Shown: positions 1 to 6,913, numbered from the stretch's first letter. The stretch is 8,162 nt of DNA from Actinomycetota bacterium (GCA_014360385.1 JACIXO010000046.1:1-8162); one strand, 5' to 3'. Program-made: numbers and translations. The notes: generated from the letters alone by a model not told the origin.

Positions 1-1
1 A

Positions 2-304
2 TCTAAAAATGTGGCAGGAGTAGTGACATTTGAAGTTAAAATAAAGCCAGAAAATATTGAAAACTCTAAACTAATGTACGGCCTATCAACAAATCTCACT
101 ATAGTTACCCAAGAAACTAAAAATGTCCTCCGTATTCCACTAGAAGCAATTTATGAAGAAAATGGCGCCCAATATGTGGAGGTTTTAAAAGACGACAAAA
201 GTATTCAAAAAGTGGAAGTAAAAACCGGAGCATCTGATTATGATTTCGTCGAAATAAAATCGGGCCTTAAAGAAGGCGACATAGTAGTAATCCCAAAGGA
301 GTAG
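2..304 (+). CDS. Efflux periplasmic adaptor subunit (MacA/YknX-like, HlyD family), 3' part only
   Basis: The reading frame is open to the left edge (first full codon at base 2), so only the last 100 residues are present. The apparent GTG at 11 is an internal valine, not a start. The visible part matches the end of RND/MacA-type membrane fusion proteins. It has a beta-barrel strand pair ending in a 'GLSTNLTIV' segment (families usually read G-M-x-A/V there), then the membrane-proximal domain with 'VLRIPLEAIYEENGAQYVEVL', 'VEVKTGASDYDFVEIKSGLKEGDIVV' and a terminal 'IPKE'. Such proteins link an inner-membrane ABC permease to an outer-membrane or cell-wall exit path. The gene lies 64 bp before an ABC ATPase and a MacB-type permease, the usual MacAB/YknXYZ order. 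The family is secure; the substrate is unknown and cannot be told from this fragment. Confidence 0.88.
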   Translation, partial: SKNVAGVVTFEVKIKPENIENSKLMYGLSTNLTIVTQETKNVLRIPLEAIYEENGAQYVEVLKDDKSIQKVEVKTGASDYDFVEIKSGLKEGDIVVIPKE

Positions 305-368
305 GACTCCAAAGCATTGCTCAAACAAGAAATAACAGTTTTCAAATAGCCTTTATAGGTCTAGGTCA

Positions 369-1178
369 ATGGATATGAATAAAAAAGAAGAATATAACAG
401 CGCAATCATAAATACCATAGAGATTACTAAGACATATAGACTTGGAGAAAGAGAAGAAGTAAGAGCTCTTAAAGGAGTTAGCTTAAAAATACAAAGAGGG
501 GAATTTGTAGCTATAATGGGGCCCTCAGGTTCAGGAAAATCTACACTTATGAATATTCTTGGGTGTCTTGATACACCCACCTCTGGGAAATACTTTTTAG
601 AAAATATTGATGTAAGTAAACTTAATGATAATCAGCTTGCGGAAATACGAAACAAAAAAGTTGGATTCGTATTTCAAACATTCAATCTACTTCCCAGGCT
701 TGATGCTTTTCATAATGTAGGACTTCCTCTAATATACTCCAGAGAGGGGAGTAAAAATGACAAAAAAGAAAGAATATTAAGTTCACTGGAAGCGGTTGGG
801 CTTAAAGGCCTGGAAAAACATAGACCAAATGAACTCTCTGGTGGGGAAAGACAAAGGGTAGCTATAGCAAGAGCTCTTGTTAATGATCCAAGCATAATTT
901 TAGCCGACGAACCCACCGGAAACCTGGATTCAAGGTCAGGTGAAGAAATAATGGCAATTTTTCAGAAGTTAAATCGCCAGGGAAGAACTATTCTACTGGT
1001 AACTCATGAACTGGAGATAGCCAAACACACTCAAAAGATTATATATCTTAGAGATGGCATCATACATAATTTTGAGAAAATAAAAAATCCAATAGATGCT
1101 GAACAGAAATTAAAAGAGATGCCAAGACTTGAAAACAAGATGATTGAAAATAAGATTAAGCAGGCTAAATCCGTATAA
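369..1178 (+). CDS. ABC transporter ATP-binding protein, MacB/LolD/YknY type
   Basis: This is the cytoplasmic ATPase that drives the neighbouring FtsX-like permease. All nucleotide-binding motifs are intact: Walker A GPSGSGKST (residues 51-59), Q-loop Gln103 in VFQTFNLLPR, signature LSGGERQRVAIARAL (156-170), Walker B IILADE with catalytic Glu181 followed by PTGNLDSRSG, and H-loop His213 in VTHE. The 'NLLPRLDAFHNVGLPLIY' stretch and 'GNLDSRSG' are typical of the LolD/MacB/FtsE-like subfamily of MacB-type systems. At 269 residues it exceeds the usual 225-235, through a short N-terminal extension and a charged tail of about 35 residues after the last strand (from about residue 235). The start is uncertain: Met1 (369) and Met3 (375) are both possible, and the weak AGGT at 363-366 suits the second better. 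The stop is 27 bp before the permease, so an operon is very likely. Confidence 0.95.
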   Translation: MDMNKKEEYNSAIINTIEITKTYRLGEREEVRALKGVSLKIQRGEFVAIMGPSGSGKSTLMNILGCLDTPTSGKYFLENIDVSKLNDNQLAEIRNKKVGFVFQTFNLLPRLDAFHNVGLPLIYSREGSKNDKKERILSSLEAVGLKGLEKHRPNELSGGERQRVAIARALVNDPSIILADEPTGNLDSRSGEEIMAIFQKLNRQGRTILLVTHELEIAKHTQKIIYLRDGIIHNFEKIKNPIDAEQKLKEMPRLENKMIENKIKQAKSV

Positions 1179-1205
1179 AAGAAAGAGAATATAAAACATG
1201 CTGCA

Positions 1206-2438
1206 ATGAAAAGACTTTTAGAAAATATAAAAATAGCTTTTCAATCTTTAAATATAAATAAATTAAGGTCATTCCTTACTATGCTGGGAATAATTATTGG
1301 CGTGGGAGCAGTGGTAGCTATGATGTCGGTGGGTGTCAGTGCCCAGCAGACAGTTGTACAAAGTATCCAGAATATAGGATCTAACCTCATCATAATCTCA
1401 CCGGGAAATATTGAAGAGGAGAGAGGGGACATAGGAGCAGTAATAGGAACAGTTGTAAGGGACGAACTAAAAATGGAAGATGCAGAAGCCATAAAAAGAG
1501 AATCCACCCTTATCGAAGACGTAGCACCTGTAATTGTAGGTTCTTCTGTTGTTTCATACATGAACAAAAATATACAGGTAAGCGTATATGCATCTACAGA
1601 TTCTGCAGAAAAAGTGTACAACTTTGAAATAGCAGAAGGTAGATTTTACAACTCAAGCGATGTAGCAAATTCAGCAAATGTTGCAATTCTCGGTCAGACA
1701 GTTGTAAAGAAGCTGTTTGGCCGGATGGATCCGATAGGAAAGACAATAAAGATAGACGGAAAAAATTTTGTGGTTATAGGCACAAATAAGCCAATGGGAG
1801 CAACTCAATTTGGAGTCGACCAGGACAAGATAATCTCAGTTCCTGTAACTACAGCTCAAAACAAACTTTATGGATTTAACTACGTTAATCTAATATTAGC
1901 AAAAGCTAAAAGCGAAGATGCTATGGATGAAGCCTCCAGAGAAATTACAAAGATTCTCCAAAGACAACACAAAATAAGACCTGGGGAACCCAATGACTTT
2001 ACTGTTCAGAATCAGACTCAAATTCTTGACACTTTAAGTATAATAACCACTGTTTTCACAATAACTATAAGCAGTATCGCAGGGATCTCATTGCTTGTAG
2101 GTGGAATTGGTATCATGAATATAATGCTGGTCTCAGTTATGGAAAGAACAAGAGAAATAGGAATAAGAAAAGCAGTGGGAGCTAAGAACAAAGACATTCT
2201 TGTTCAATTTTTAACTGAAAGTATAGTTCTCAGTATCACAGGGGGTATACTCGGGATTATTTTTGCAGTAGCAGTATCTCTTACTCTAAGTAAATTTACA
2301 ATGCTCCAAACCACCGTTTCAGCAATGCCAATTATCCTTGCTCTAACCTTCTCTACAATGGTTGGACTCTTTTTTGGTATATACCCTGCAATGAGAGCTG
2401 CTAGATTAAATCCTATAGATGCACTAAGATATGAATAA
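1206..2438 (+). CDS. ABC transporter permease, MacB/FtsX family (YknZ-like)
   Basis: This is the membrane subunit of a mechanotransmission-type ABC system. It moves no substrate through itself but drives an extracytoplasmic adaptor. The 410 residues show the standard layout: an amphipathic N-terminus with 'LNINKLRSFLTMLGIIIGVGAVVAMMSVG' character and TM1 at about 21-46; a periplasmic MacB_PCD domain (about 47-275, including 'VAILGQTVVKKLFG..DPIGKTIKI'); and three C-terminal helices at about 280-310, 335-361 and 374-395. The FtsX-domain hallmarks ERTREIGIRKAVGA (313-326) and YPAMRAARLNPIDALRYE (393-410) are present, the latter as the exact C-terminus. There is no fused ATPase; that role is filled by the preceding gene. 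The ATG at 1206 has only a poor ribosome site. It overlaps the stop of a three-codon ORF beginning at 1198, so coupled initiation is possible. This is the last gene of the plus-strand operon. Confidence 0.95.
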   Translation: MKRLLENIKIAFQSLNINKLRSFLTMLGIIIGVGAVVAMMSVGVSAQQTVVQSIQNIGSNLIIISPGNIEEERGDIGAVIGTVVRDELKMEDAEAIKRESTLIEDVAPVIVGSSVVSYMNKNIQVSVYASTDSAEKVYNFEIAEGRFYNSSDVANSANVAILGQTVVKKLFGRMDPIGKTIKIDGKNFVVIGTNKPMGATQFGVDQDKIISVPVTTAQNKLYGFNYVNLILAKAKSEDAMDEASREITKILQRQHKIRPGEPNDFTVQNQTQILDTLSIITTVFTITISSIAGISLLVGGIGIMNIMLVSVMERTREIGIRKAVGAKNKDILVQFLTESIVLSITGGILGIIFAVAVSLTLSKFTMLQTTVSAMPIILALTFSTMVGLFFGIYPAMRAARLNPIDALRYE

Positions 2439-2460
2439 GAGATAGCTTGCCAGATCTCTT
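2437..2460 (+). terminator. Weak hairpin at the end of the efflux operon
   Basis: A perfect 7-bp stem AAGAGAT/ATCTCTT (2437-2443 with 2454-2460) with a 10-base loop starts inside the permease stop codon. Only two pairs are G-C and no T-run follows, so it is not a classical intrinsic terminator. It may act as an RNA 3'-end stabiliser or be chance. Confidence 0.3.
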
Positions 2461-2505
2461 GTGAATAATCTTTCTATCGCTATAACTATCCAATATGCAA
2501 TGCAA

Positions 2506-2553
2506 AAATACGATATTTTAAAATACCTAAATACGATATTTTAAAATACCTAA
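2506..2553. repeat. Two perfect tandem copies of a 23-bp AT-rich unit with palindromic core
   Basis: Copy 1 spans 2506-2528 and copy 2 spans 2529-2551 with no mismatch; two further bases (2552-2553) continue the period. Each unit begins AAATACGA and ends AAATACCT. Each contains the 12-bp perfect palindrome TATTTTAAAATA (2514-2525 and 2537-2548). A 7-bp inverted repeat AATATGC (2492-2498) / GCATATT (2559-2565) brackets the pair. It lies between two convergent genes, so a promoter role for the flanking genes is unlikely. It could be a protein-binding array, a small repeat family of this genome or a replication-slippage product. Confidence 0.85.
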
Positions 2554-2581
2554 TTATCGCATATTACTATCACAATTTAGA

Positions 2582-2606
2582 AATTTAACTTTACTGATGT
2601 TAAATT
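2582..2606. terminator. AT-rich hairpin between convergent genes, possible bidirectional terminator
   Basis: AATTTAAC (2582-2589) pairs perfectly with GTTAAATT (2599-2606) around a 9-base loop. On the plus strand it is followed by a T-rich stretch (TCTTTAACTTTTCTT), which could serve the efflux operon. On the minus strand it begins two bases after the DUF4349 stop but has no T-run behind it. The stem has a single G-C pair, so it is weak; the position between converging genes is the main support. Confidence 0.35.
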
Positions 2607-2608
2607 CT

Positions 2609-3550
2609 TTAACTTTTCTTCTCCTTTGCCCTCTTTGCTGCTCTTAGCGAGTATTTAACTATGAGCCATATTATTATCCCAAGTATTACAAGCGGGCTAA
2701 TAAGAATCAAAAAGAAAGCAAGCCAGTTTATAACTGTAAGTGCACCTTTCAAACCTCTCTTAAGAGAATCCATAAAGCTCCAGCCTGTAGCAGATTTTAT
2801 TGCTTCTGGCTCATGGAGGTATACATCAACAGTAGCATATGAAACCATATTATCCAGATAATTCATTCGTCCCTTAATTACCTCAATCTCCTCCTGAACA
2901 TTGCTCAATTCTCTCTGAACTTCAATACTGTCTTTAACTGACCTGGATTGCTTCATCAAGTCAAGAAGAACTTCTTCCTGAGCCTTCAGGTTTTTAAGCC
3001 TGCTCTCAAGGTCTGTATATTCCTCAGTTACATCCTGACCTGACAACTGAACACTCCTTACCACACCGTAAGATTTTACTTTATCCACTACTGCACTAAA
3101 TTTATCCTGGGGAATTCTTATAACTACTCTTCCACTGGTTAGTTTCCCTTCAACGTCTGAATAACTCTCACTGTTACTGACAAAGCCACCATTTTGCTCA
3201 GCTAACTTAGAAATTTTGAACAAGATATCTTCAAACTTTCCTTTTTCTATTTCAAGTTCAATATAAGCATTTTTTATTACCTTACGGTCTAGACTTGGTA
3301 AATCAGCAGTATAAATTTGTTCCCCTGAGGATGTTTCCCCCATAGATTCCGAAATTCCTTCACCTGGTGCTTCAGATGCCATTTCTTCTCTAAGTGGAGG
3401 AGGTGCTTCTTCAACAGCAGTCATAATTTCTCTCTCAAGCACTTTCTCAGAAGATACTGCCTTACAGCCAGAAAAGAGAGCGCCAAATAAGAAAACCCCG
3501 ACTACTACTACTATTATTACCGAAAACCAGCTTAAAATTTTGACTTTCAC
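2609..3550 (-). CDS. DUF4349 domain protein, probable lipoprotein with C-terminal membrane helix
   Basis: This 313-residue envelope protein has no known biochemical role. The N-terminus is a hydrophobic signal segment (about 7-28) ending in LFSGC, giving a candidate lipid-attachment Cys29; Phe at -3 is not ideal for a lipobox. A linker rich in Glu, Pro and Ser follows (35-85), then the DUF4349 core. The core has 'DRKVIKNAYIELEIEKGKF' near 88-106, 'NGGFVSNSES' and 'GRVVIRIPQDKFSAVVDKVKSYGVV' (140-164), and 'DVTEEYTDLESRLKNLKAQEE' (173-193) leading into a coiled coil to about 235. A strong helix (about 273-299) precedes a basic tail of Arg and Lys, placing the C-terminus in the cytoplasm. The start is GTG, supported by AGGGGT five bases upstream. 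It follows nfnB by 67 bp and may be the last gene of that operon or have its own promoter. It converges with the efflux operon. Confidence 0.88.
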   Translation of the reverse strand: MKVKILSWFSVIIVVVVGVFLFGALFSGCKAVSSEKVLEREIMTAVEEAPPPLREEMASEAPGEGISESMGETSSGEQIYTADLPSLDRKVIKNAYIELEIEKGKFEDILFKISKLAEQNGGFVSNSESYSDVEGKLTSGRVVIRIPQDKFSAVVDKVKSYGVVRSVQLSGQDVTEEYTDLESRLKNLKAQEEVLLDLMKQSRSVKDSIEVQRELSNVQEEIEVIKGRMNYLDNMVSYATVDVYLHEPEAIKSATGWSFMDSLKRGLKGALTVINWLAFFLILISPLVILGIIIWLIVKYSLRAAKRAKEKKS

Positions 3551-3555
3551 TTTAT

Positions 3556-3561
3556 ACCCCT
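3556..3561 (-). promoter_or_regulatory. Ribosome binding site for the GTG start of the DUF4349 gene
   Basis: On the minus strand AGGGGT lies five bases before GTG at 3550-3548. It selects this GTG, which also gives a complete signal segment. Confidence 0.6.
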
Positions 3562-3617
3562 ATCCGCATATTCTTTTGATAAACTCTTTTGGTAATTGAT
3601 AATTTTTAAAAAATCTA

Positions 3618-5093
3618 CTACCATACCCCTGTTCTTATATACTCATCTATTGCCCGAGCTGCTTTTTTACCTGCTCCCATAGCCAGTATTACAGTAGCAG
3701 CTCCAGTTACAATATCTCCTCCTGCAAAAACTCCCTTTTTAGAGGTCTTGCAAGTCTCCAAGTCTGCTTCTATGTTTCCACTTTTTTTCAATTTCAAGTC
3801 AGGAACAGTGGAAGTAAGAAGAGGATTTGGCCCTTGCCCTATAGCTACTACCACTACATCCACATCTATATCAAACTCAGAACCTTTCACAGGAATTGGT
3901 CTTCTTCTACCTGATTCATCGGGTTCACCCAACTCCATTTTTATACATCTTATCTTATCCACCCATCCATCTTTTCCTATAATTTCTACTGGATTAGCAA
4001 GGAGTACAAATTCAATTCCTTCTTCCTTGGCGTGTCCTACCTCCTCGATCCTTGCTGGCATTTCTTTCTCGCTTCTTCTATAAATAAGATAAACATGTTC
4101 TGCCCCAAGTCTTTTAGCAGTTCGAGCTGAATCCATAGCCACATTTCCTCCACCAATTACTGCTACTCTTTTTCCCTTTTTTATGGGGGTATCCCACTCT
4201 GGAAACAAATAAGCCTTCATTAAGTTAGAACGGGTAAGATACTCATTGGCAGAGTACACACCATTTAGATTTTCACCAGGAATGTTCATAAAATAAGGGA
4301 GCCCTGCACCAGTAGCAATAAAAACACTCCTGTAGCCACTATTAAGTAGATCGTCTATTGTAAAGATCTTCCCTACTACCATATTTACTTTTATCTCTAC
4401 ACCAAGGCTTTTTACAAACTCTATCTCTTTCTCAACAATTCGTTTTGGAAGCCTGAATTCAGGAATCCCATATACCAGAACACCACCAGGTTTATGGAGT
4501 GCCTCAAATATGGTAACTTTATAGCCCATTCTGGCAAGTTCTCCAGCACAGGTAAGACCTGCAGGACCTGAACCTATCACTGCAACTCGGGACAATGAAT
4601 CAATAGAAGACCCTTTACCTGAACCTTCTTTACCCAAACCTGAAGACTCTGAATTGGAATTGGATTCAAAATTGGGCTCTGACCCAAAATCACGGTCAAG
4701 TTTCCTATCAGCTACAAATCTTTCAAGCCTCCCTATAGCAACTGGTTCATCTTTTATACCAAGAATACATTCTTTCTCGCACTGATCCTCCTGGGGACAC
4801 ACTCTCCCACATATTGCAGGTAAGGAGTTCTTCTCTCTTATCTTTTCAAGAGCTTCATCAAATTTCCTCTCACTAATGAGCCTTATAAAACTTTTAATAT
4901 CAATTCCAACAGGACAACCTTCTATACATCGAGGTTTCTTACACTGTAGACATCTTAAGCTTTCCTTCAGAGCATCTTCTTCCCTATAGCCCAGCGCTAC
5001 TTCATCAAAATTTTTAATTCTTTCCTTCGGATCCTGTTCGGGCATTTTGGTTCTGGGGATTTTCTTTTTATCAGAACTTTTGTTTCCTGCCAT
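3618..5093 (-). CDS. nfnB: NfnB: NADPH-binding subunit of NADH-dependent reduced ferredoxin:NADP+ oxidoreductase (GltA/GltD-like)
   Basis: With NfnA this flavoprotein forms a cytoplasmic electron-bifurcating transhydrogenase that interconverts NADPH with NADH plus reduced ferredoxin. The 491 residues show an N-terminal Fe-S domain with eight cysteines for two [4Fe-4S] clusters: C48-x2-C51-x4-C56-x3-C60-P and C95-x3-C99-x5-C105-x3-C109. Next come an FAD dinucleotide fold with GSGPAG (174-179), an NADP-binding fold with GGGNVAMDSA (314-323) and 'IYRRSEKEMPAR', and the closing FAD motif GVFAGGDIVTGAATVILAMGAG (454-475). Stand-alone database names often say 'glutamate synthase small subunit'. No large subunit is present here and NfnA sits 24 bp upstream, so Nfn is the better call. 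Residues about 136-166 are a Ser/Gly/Glu/Asn-rich low-complexity insertion before the FAD fold, making the protein slightly long. The ATG is supported by AAAGGA ten bases upstream. Confidence 0.93.
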   Translation of the reverse strand: MAGNKSSDKKKIPRTKMPEQDPKERIKNFDEVALGYREEDALKESLRCLQCKKPRCIEGCPVGIDIKSFIRLISERKFDEALEKIREKNSLPAICGRVCPQEDQCEKECILGIKDEPVAIGRLERFVADRKLDRDFGSEPNFESNSNSESSGLGKEGSGKGSSIDSLSRVAVIGSGPAGLTCAGELARMGYKVTIFEALHKPGGVLVYGIPEFRLPKRIVEKEIEFVKSLGVEIKVNMVVGKIFTIDDLLNSGYRSVFIATGAGLPYFMNIPGENLNGVYSANEYLTRSNLMKAYLFPEWDTPIKKGKRVAVIGGGNVAMDSARTAKRLGAEHVYLIYRRSEKEMPARIEEVGHAKEEGIEFVLLANPVEIIGKDGWVDKIRCIKMELGEPDESGRRRPIPVKGSEFDIDVDVVVVAIGQGPNPLLTSTVPDLKLKKSGNIEADLETCKTSKKGVFAGGDIVTGAATVILAMGAGKKAARAIDEYIRTGVW

Positions 5094-5117
5094 TTGTAAT
5101 ATGTCCTTTCACTATAT

Positions 5118-6047
5118 TCACCACAATGCCTTTTCCTGACCACACCTGCACTTTTCTTCATACAACTCCATTGATAGCCTTTCTTCCTGGTGATATGCTT
5201 TCTGTCGGGCTAATAGCAAATCAAAATCCACTTCATGGCCATCAAATTCGGGGCCATCAACACAAACAAACCTTGTCTTGCCCCCAACTTCAACCCTGCA
5301 GGTGCCACACATGCCAGTACCATCTACCATTATAGAATTCAAGGAAACAATAGTCTTTATGCCATAGGGCCTTGTAACCTTGCTAACTGCATACATCATA
5401 GGAGCCGGGCCGATAGCTATGACCCTGTTTATATTTCCATTATTTATATTATTTATATTTTCATTTTTTGTGCCACTGCTGGCAAAATTTGATTTCTCCC
5501 TCCCTTCTAAAACTTTCTCCTCCAATAATTCCTTTAAAAAATCAGAAACAAATCCGTGGAAACCAATAGAACCATCATCACTGCAAAGATAAAGTTCATC
5601 ACTTATTTTCTCCATCTCAGGGACTAATATGAGATGATCCTTGTCCCTGGCGCCGAGGATAGAGATGATATAATTTTCTTTTTTCTTTAGCTCTTTTGCT
5701 ATAGGCATAACAGGAGCAATTCCTACGCCTCCTCCTACGCACACAACTGTCCCGAATTTCCCAATCTCAGATTCTTTTCCAAGAGGACCCACGAGGTCTA
5801 TTATTTCATCTCCTTCATTAAGAGTGGAAAGCAAAGCTGTAGTTTTCCCAACACGCATCGCAACCAGACTTATTATACCCTCCGAAGTATTATAGTCAGA
5901 GATAGTAAGAGGAATTCTTTCACCCTTTTCACTCACCCTTATAATAACAAATTGCCCTGCTTTTGCTCTTCTTGACACTAAAGGAGCCTTTACATCAAAT
6001 CTAACCACATCATTTGCTAGTTTTTCTTTTTTTACGATTCTGTACAA
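5118..6047 (-). CDS. nfnA: NfnA: NADH-binding [2Fe-2S] flavoprotein subunit of ferredoxin:NADP+ oxidoreductase
   Basis: This is the small partner of NfnB. It belongs to the ferredoxin-NADP reductase/PyrK-like family and carries FAD, NAD(H) and a [2Fe-2S] cluster. An FAD-binding barrel comes first, with GERIPLTISDYN (42-53), then a nucleotide-binding fold with VCVGGGVGIAPVMPIAKEL (102-120) and AIGPAPMMYAV (211-221). The cluster loop near the C-terminus reads VDGTGMCGTC (241-250) with Cys262 further on. Asp242, Cys247, Cys250 and Cys262 match the Asp plus three Cys ligand pattern known for NfnA; plain PyrK uses four cysteines. The tail YEEKCRCGQ is also usual. Residues about 178-207 form a low-complexity insertion ending in an Asn/Ile repeat, explaining the 309 length against about 280 in relatives. 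The start is TTG, chosen because a strong AGGAGG lies seven bases upstream. It follows cooC by 24 bp. SudB-type sulfide dehydrogenase is a close alternative name. Confidence 0.93.
   Translation of the reverse strand: MYRIVKKEKLANDVVRFDVKAPLVSRRAKAGQFVIIRVSEKGERIPLTISDYNTSEGIISLVAMRVGKTTALLSTLNEGDEIIDLVGPLGKESEIGKFGTVVCVGGGVGIAPVMPIAKELKKKENYIISILGARDKDHLILVPEMEKISDELYLCSDDGSIGFHGFVSDFLKELLEEKVLEGREKSNFASSGTKNENINNINNGNINRVIAIGPAPMMYAVSKVTRPYGIKTIVSLNSIMVDGTGMCGTCRVEVGGKTRFVCVDGPEFDGHEVDFDLLLARQKAYHQEERLSMELYEEKCRCGQEKALW
5427..5459. repeat. Nine-base AT repeat inside nfnA encoding Asn-Ile-Asn units
   Basis: ATTTATATT occurs twice in direct tandem (5442-5450, 5451-5459). A third near-copy with one mismatch lies at 5427-5435, separated by six bases. 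On the coding strand the unit is AATATAAAT, giving the NINNINNGNIN peptide of the NfnA insertion. Nine is a multiple of three, so gain or loss of a unit keeps the frame. Confidence 0.8.
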
Positions 6048-6054
6048 ATCCTAA

Positions 6055-6060
6055 CCTCCT
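6055..6060 (-). promoter_or_regulatory. Strong Shine-Dalgarno for the TTG start of nfnA
   Basis: On the minus strand AGGAGG, within GAGAGGAGG (6063-6055), sits seven bases before TTG at 6047-6045. This consensus site fixes the rare TTG codon as the start; the resulting N-terminus MYRIVKKEKLAND fits the family. Confidence 0.8.
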
Positions 6061-6071
6061 CTCAAAATTTT

Positions 6072-6863
6072 CTAGCCACCTTTACTCCCCTCAATCTCTT
6101 CCTCAATTTTAGTAGCTATTTCTTCTATTGCGGAACTAAATCTTTTATCTACGTTACAGGGAGATAGACTCTTAAGATCAGAGTCCCTAACTCCCTCGCT
6201 ATAAGGAAGCACGCCAATCAATCTCAAATCCTTTAGATTGCTCTCCAAAAGAACCTTTTCTTCATGAGATTTAAGCTTATTAATCACCACGAATAAAGAT
6301 TTTATTCCCAGATCTTTTGCCATTTTTTTTACAGTGTGCGCAGTCTGGACGCTCCTCAAACCGGGCTCTACCACTATAATTAAACAATCCATACTTTCAC
6401 AGGTACCTCTTCCCAGATGCTCTATCCCGGCTTCCATATCTAAAATAACCACCTCATCACTATTAACAATAAGGTGTCTGAATAGCCTCTTGAGAAACAC
6501 ATTTTCAGGACAGTAACACCCGCTCCCACCTGCCTTCACCGTCCCGGCAACCAGAAGCTTTACACCATCAACATCTATGCCAAATTTTTGTGGAATATCA
6601 TCAACTTTTGGATTTAATTTAAAATAGAGACCATACTCGCCAGATTTAGCTCCCGTTCTTTCCTCTATAAGTCGGGACATTTCTACCAGAGGGGTTATTT
6701 CCAGAACCTTATCGGGCTCAAGGCCCAGAGCTGAAGCAAGATTACTGTCAGGATCGGCATCTACAGCTACCACCTTATAACCTTTCTTAGCATAATACCT
6801 GGCAAGGCAGGCAGCGAGAGTAGTTTTGCCCACACCACCTTTCCCGGATATAGCAATCTTCAT
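6072..6863 (-). CDS. cooC: CooC-type nickel-insertion ATPase for carbon monoxide dehydrogenase (CooC/AcsF family)
   Basis: This cytoplasmic MinD/SIMIBI-class ATPase helps load nickel into CODH (CooC) or acetyl-CoA synthase (AcsF). The deviant Walker A is SGKGGVGKTT (6-15) with signature Lys8. Switch I is DADPDSNLASALGL (35-48) and switch II DMEAGIEHLGRGT (142-154), the wording seen in CooC proteins rather than in MinD or ParA. A Cys-x-Cys pair, Cys116 and Cys118 in GSGCYCPEN, matches the motif that binds nickel or zinc at the dimer interface of characterised CooC1. NKL near 195-197 is the base-specificity region. The length of 263 is normal for the family. The ATG is supported by AAGGAG eight bases upstream. 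It lies between grpE and nfnA, 24 bp before nfnA. No CODH or ACS gene is in the window, so its client must lie elsewhere. CooC and AcsF cannot be firmly separated by eye. Confidence 0.9.
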   Translation of the reverse strand: MKIAISGKGGVGKTTLAACLARYYAKKGYKVVAVDADPDSNLASALGLEPDKVLEITPLVEMSRLIEERTGAKSGEYGLYFKLNPKVDDIPQKFGIDVDGVKLLVAGTVKAGGSGCYCPENVFLKRLFRHLIVNSDEVVILDMEAGIEHLGRGTCESMDCLIIVVEPGLRSVQTAHTVKKMAKDLGIKSLFVVINKLKSHEEKVLLESNLKDLRLIGVLPYSEGVRDSDLKSLSPCNVDKRFSSAIEEIATKIEEEIEGSKGG

Positions 6864-6913
6864 AAACCAAGCTCCTTTTCCTTTGAGCTCTCCTTTTCAA
6901 AAAGGTCTTCCAT
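6860..6913 (-). other. 17-codon micro-ORF overlapping the cooC start (possible coupling leader)
   Basis: On the minus strand an ATG at 6913 opens a frame encoding MEDLFEKESSKEKELGL. Its TGA (6862-6860) overlaps the cooC ATG as ATGA. It is in the same frame as grpE, five codons after the grpE stop. The ribosome site is only a purine-rich GAAGAAG. It could pass ribosomes from grpE to cooC, or it could be a chance product of a purine-rich spacer. There is no evidence the peptide itself is functional. Confidence 0.25.

Noticed and set aside
1241..1621. 126-codon minus-strand frame inside the permease gene
   Set aside because: It lies wholly within the conserved permease coding region. Its Thr/Ser/Ile-rich composition is what antisense translation of this gene would give.
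2439..2608. CRISPR-like array at the intergenic tandem repeat
   Set aside because: The two units are directly adjacent without spacers, and no cas gene is present.
3576..3602. Direct repeat TTGATAA at 3576-3582 and 3596-3602, 20 bp apart, upstream of the DUF4349 gene
   Set aside because: A 7-base AT-rich word repeated once is expected by chance. No palindrome or promoter match supports an operator.
3618..5093. Annotation of the nfnB gene as glutamate synthase small subunit
   Set aside because: No glutamate synthase large subunit is adjacent, and the partner carrying the Asp plus three Cys cluster loop lies 24 bp upstream, which fits Nfn.
5126..5592. Several plus-strand open frames across nfnA
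   Set aside because: They are antisense to a well-supported gene, have no recognisable motifs or ribosome sites, and overlap one another.
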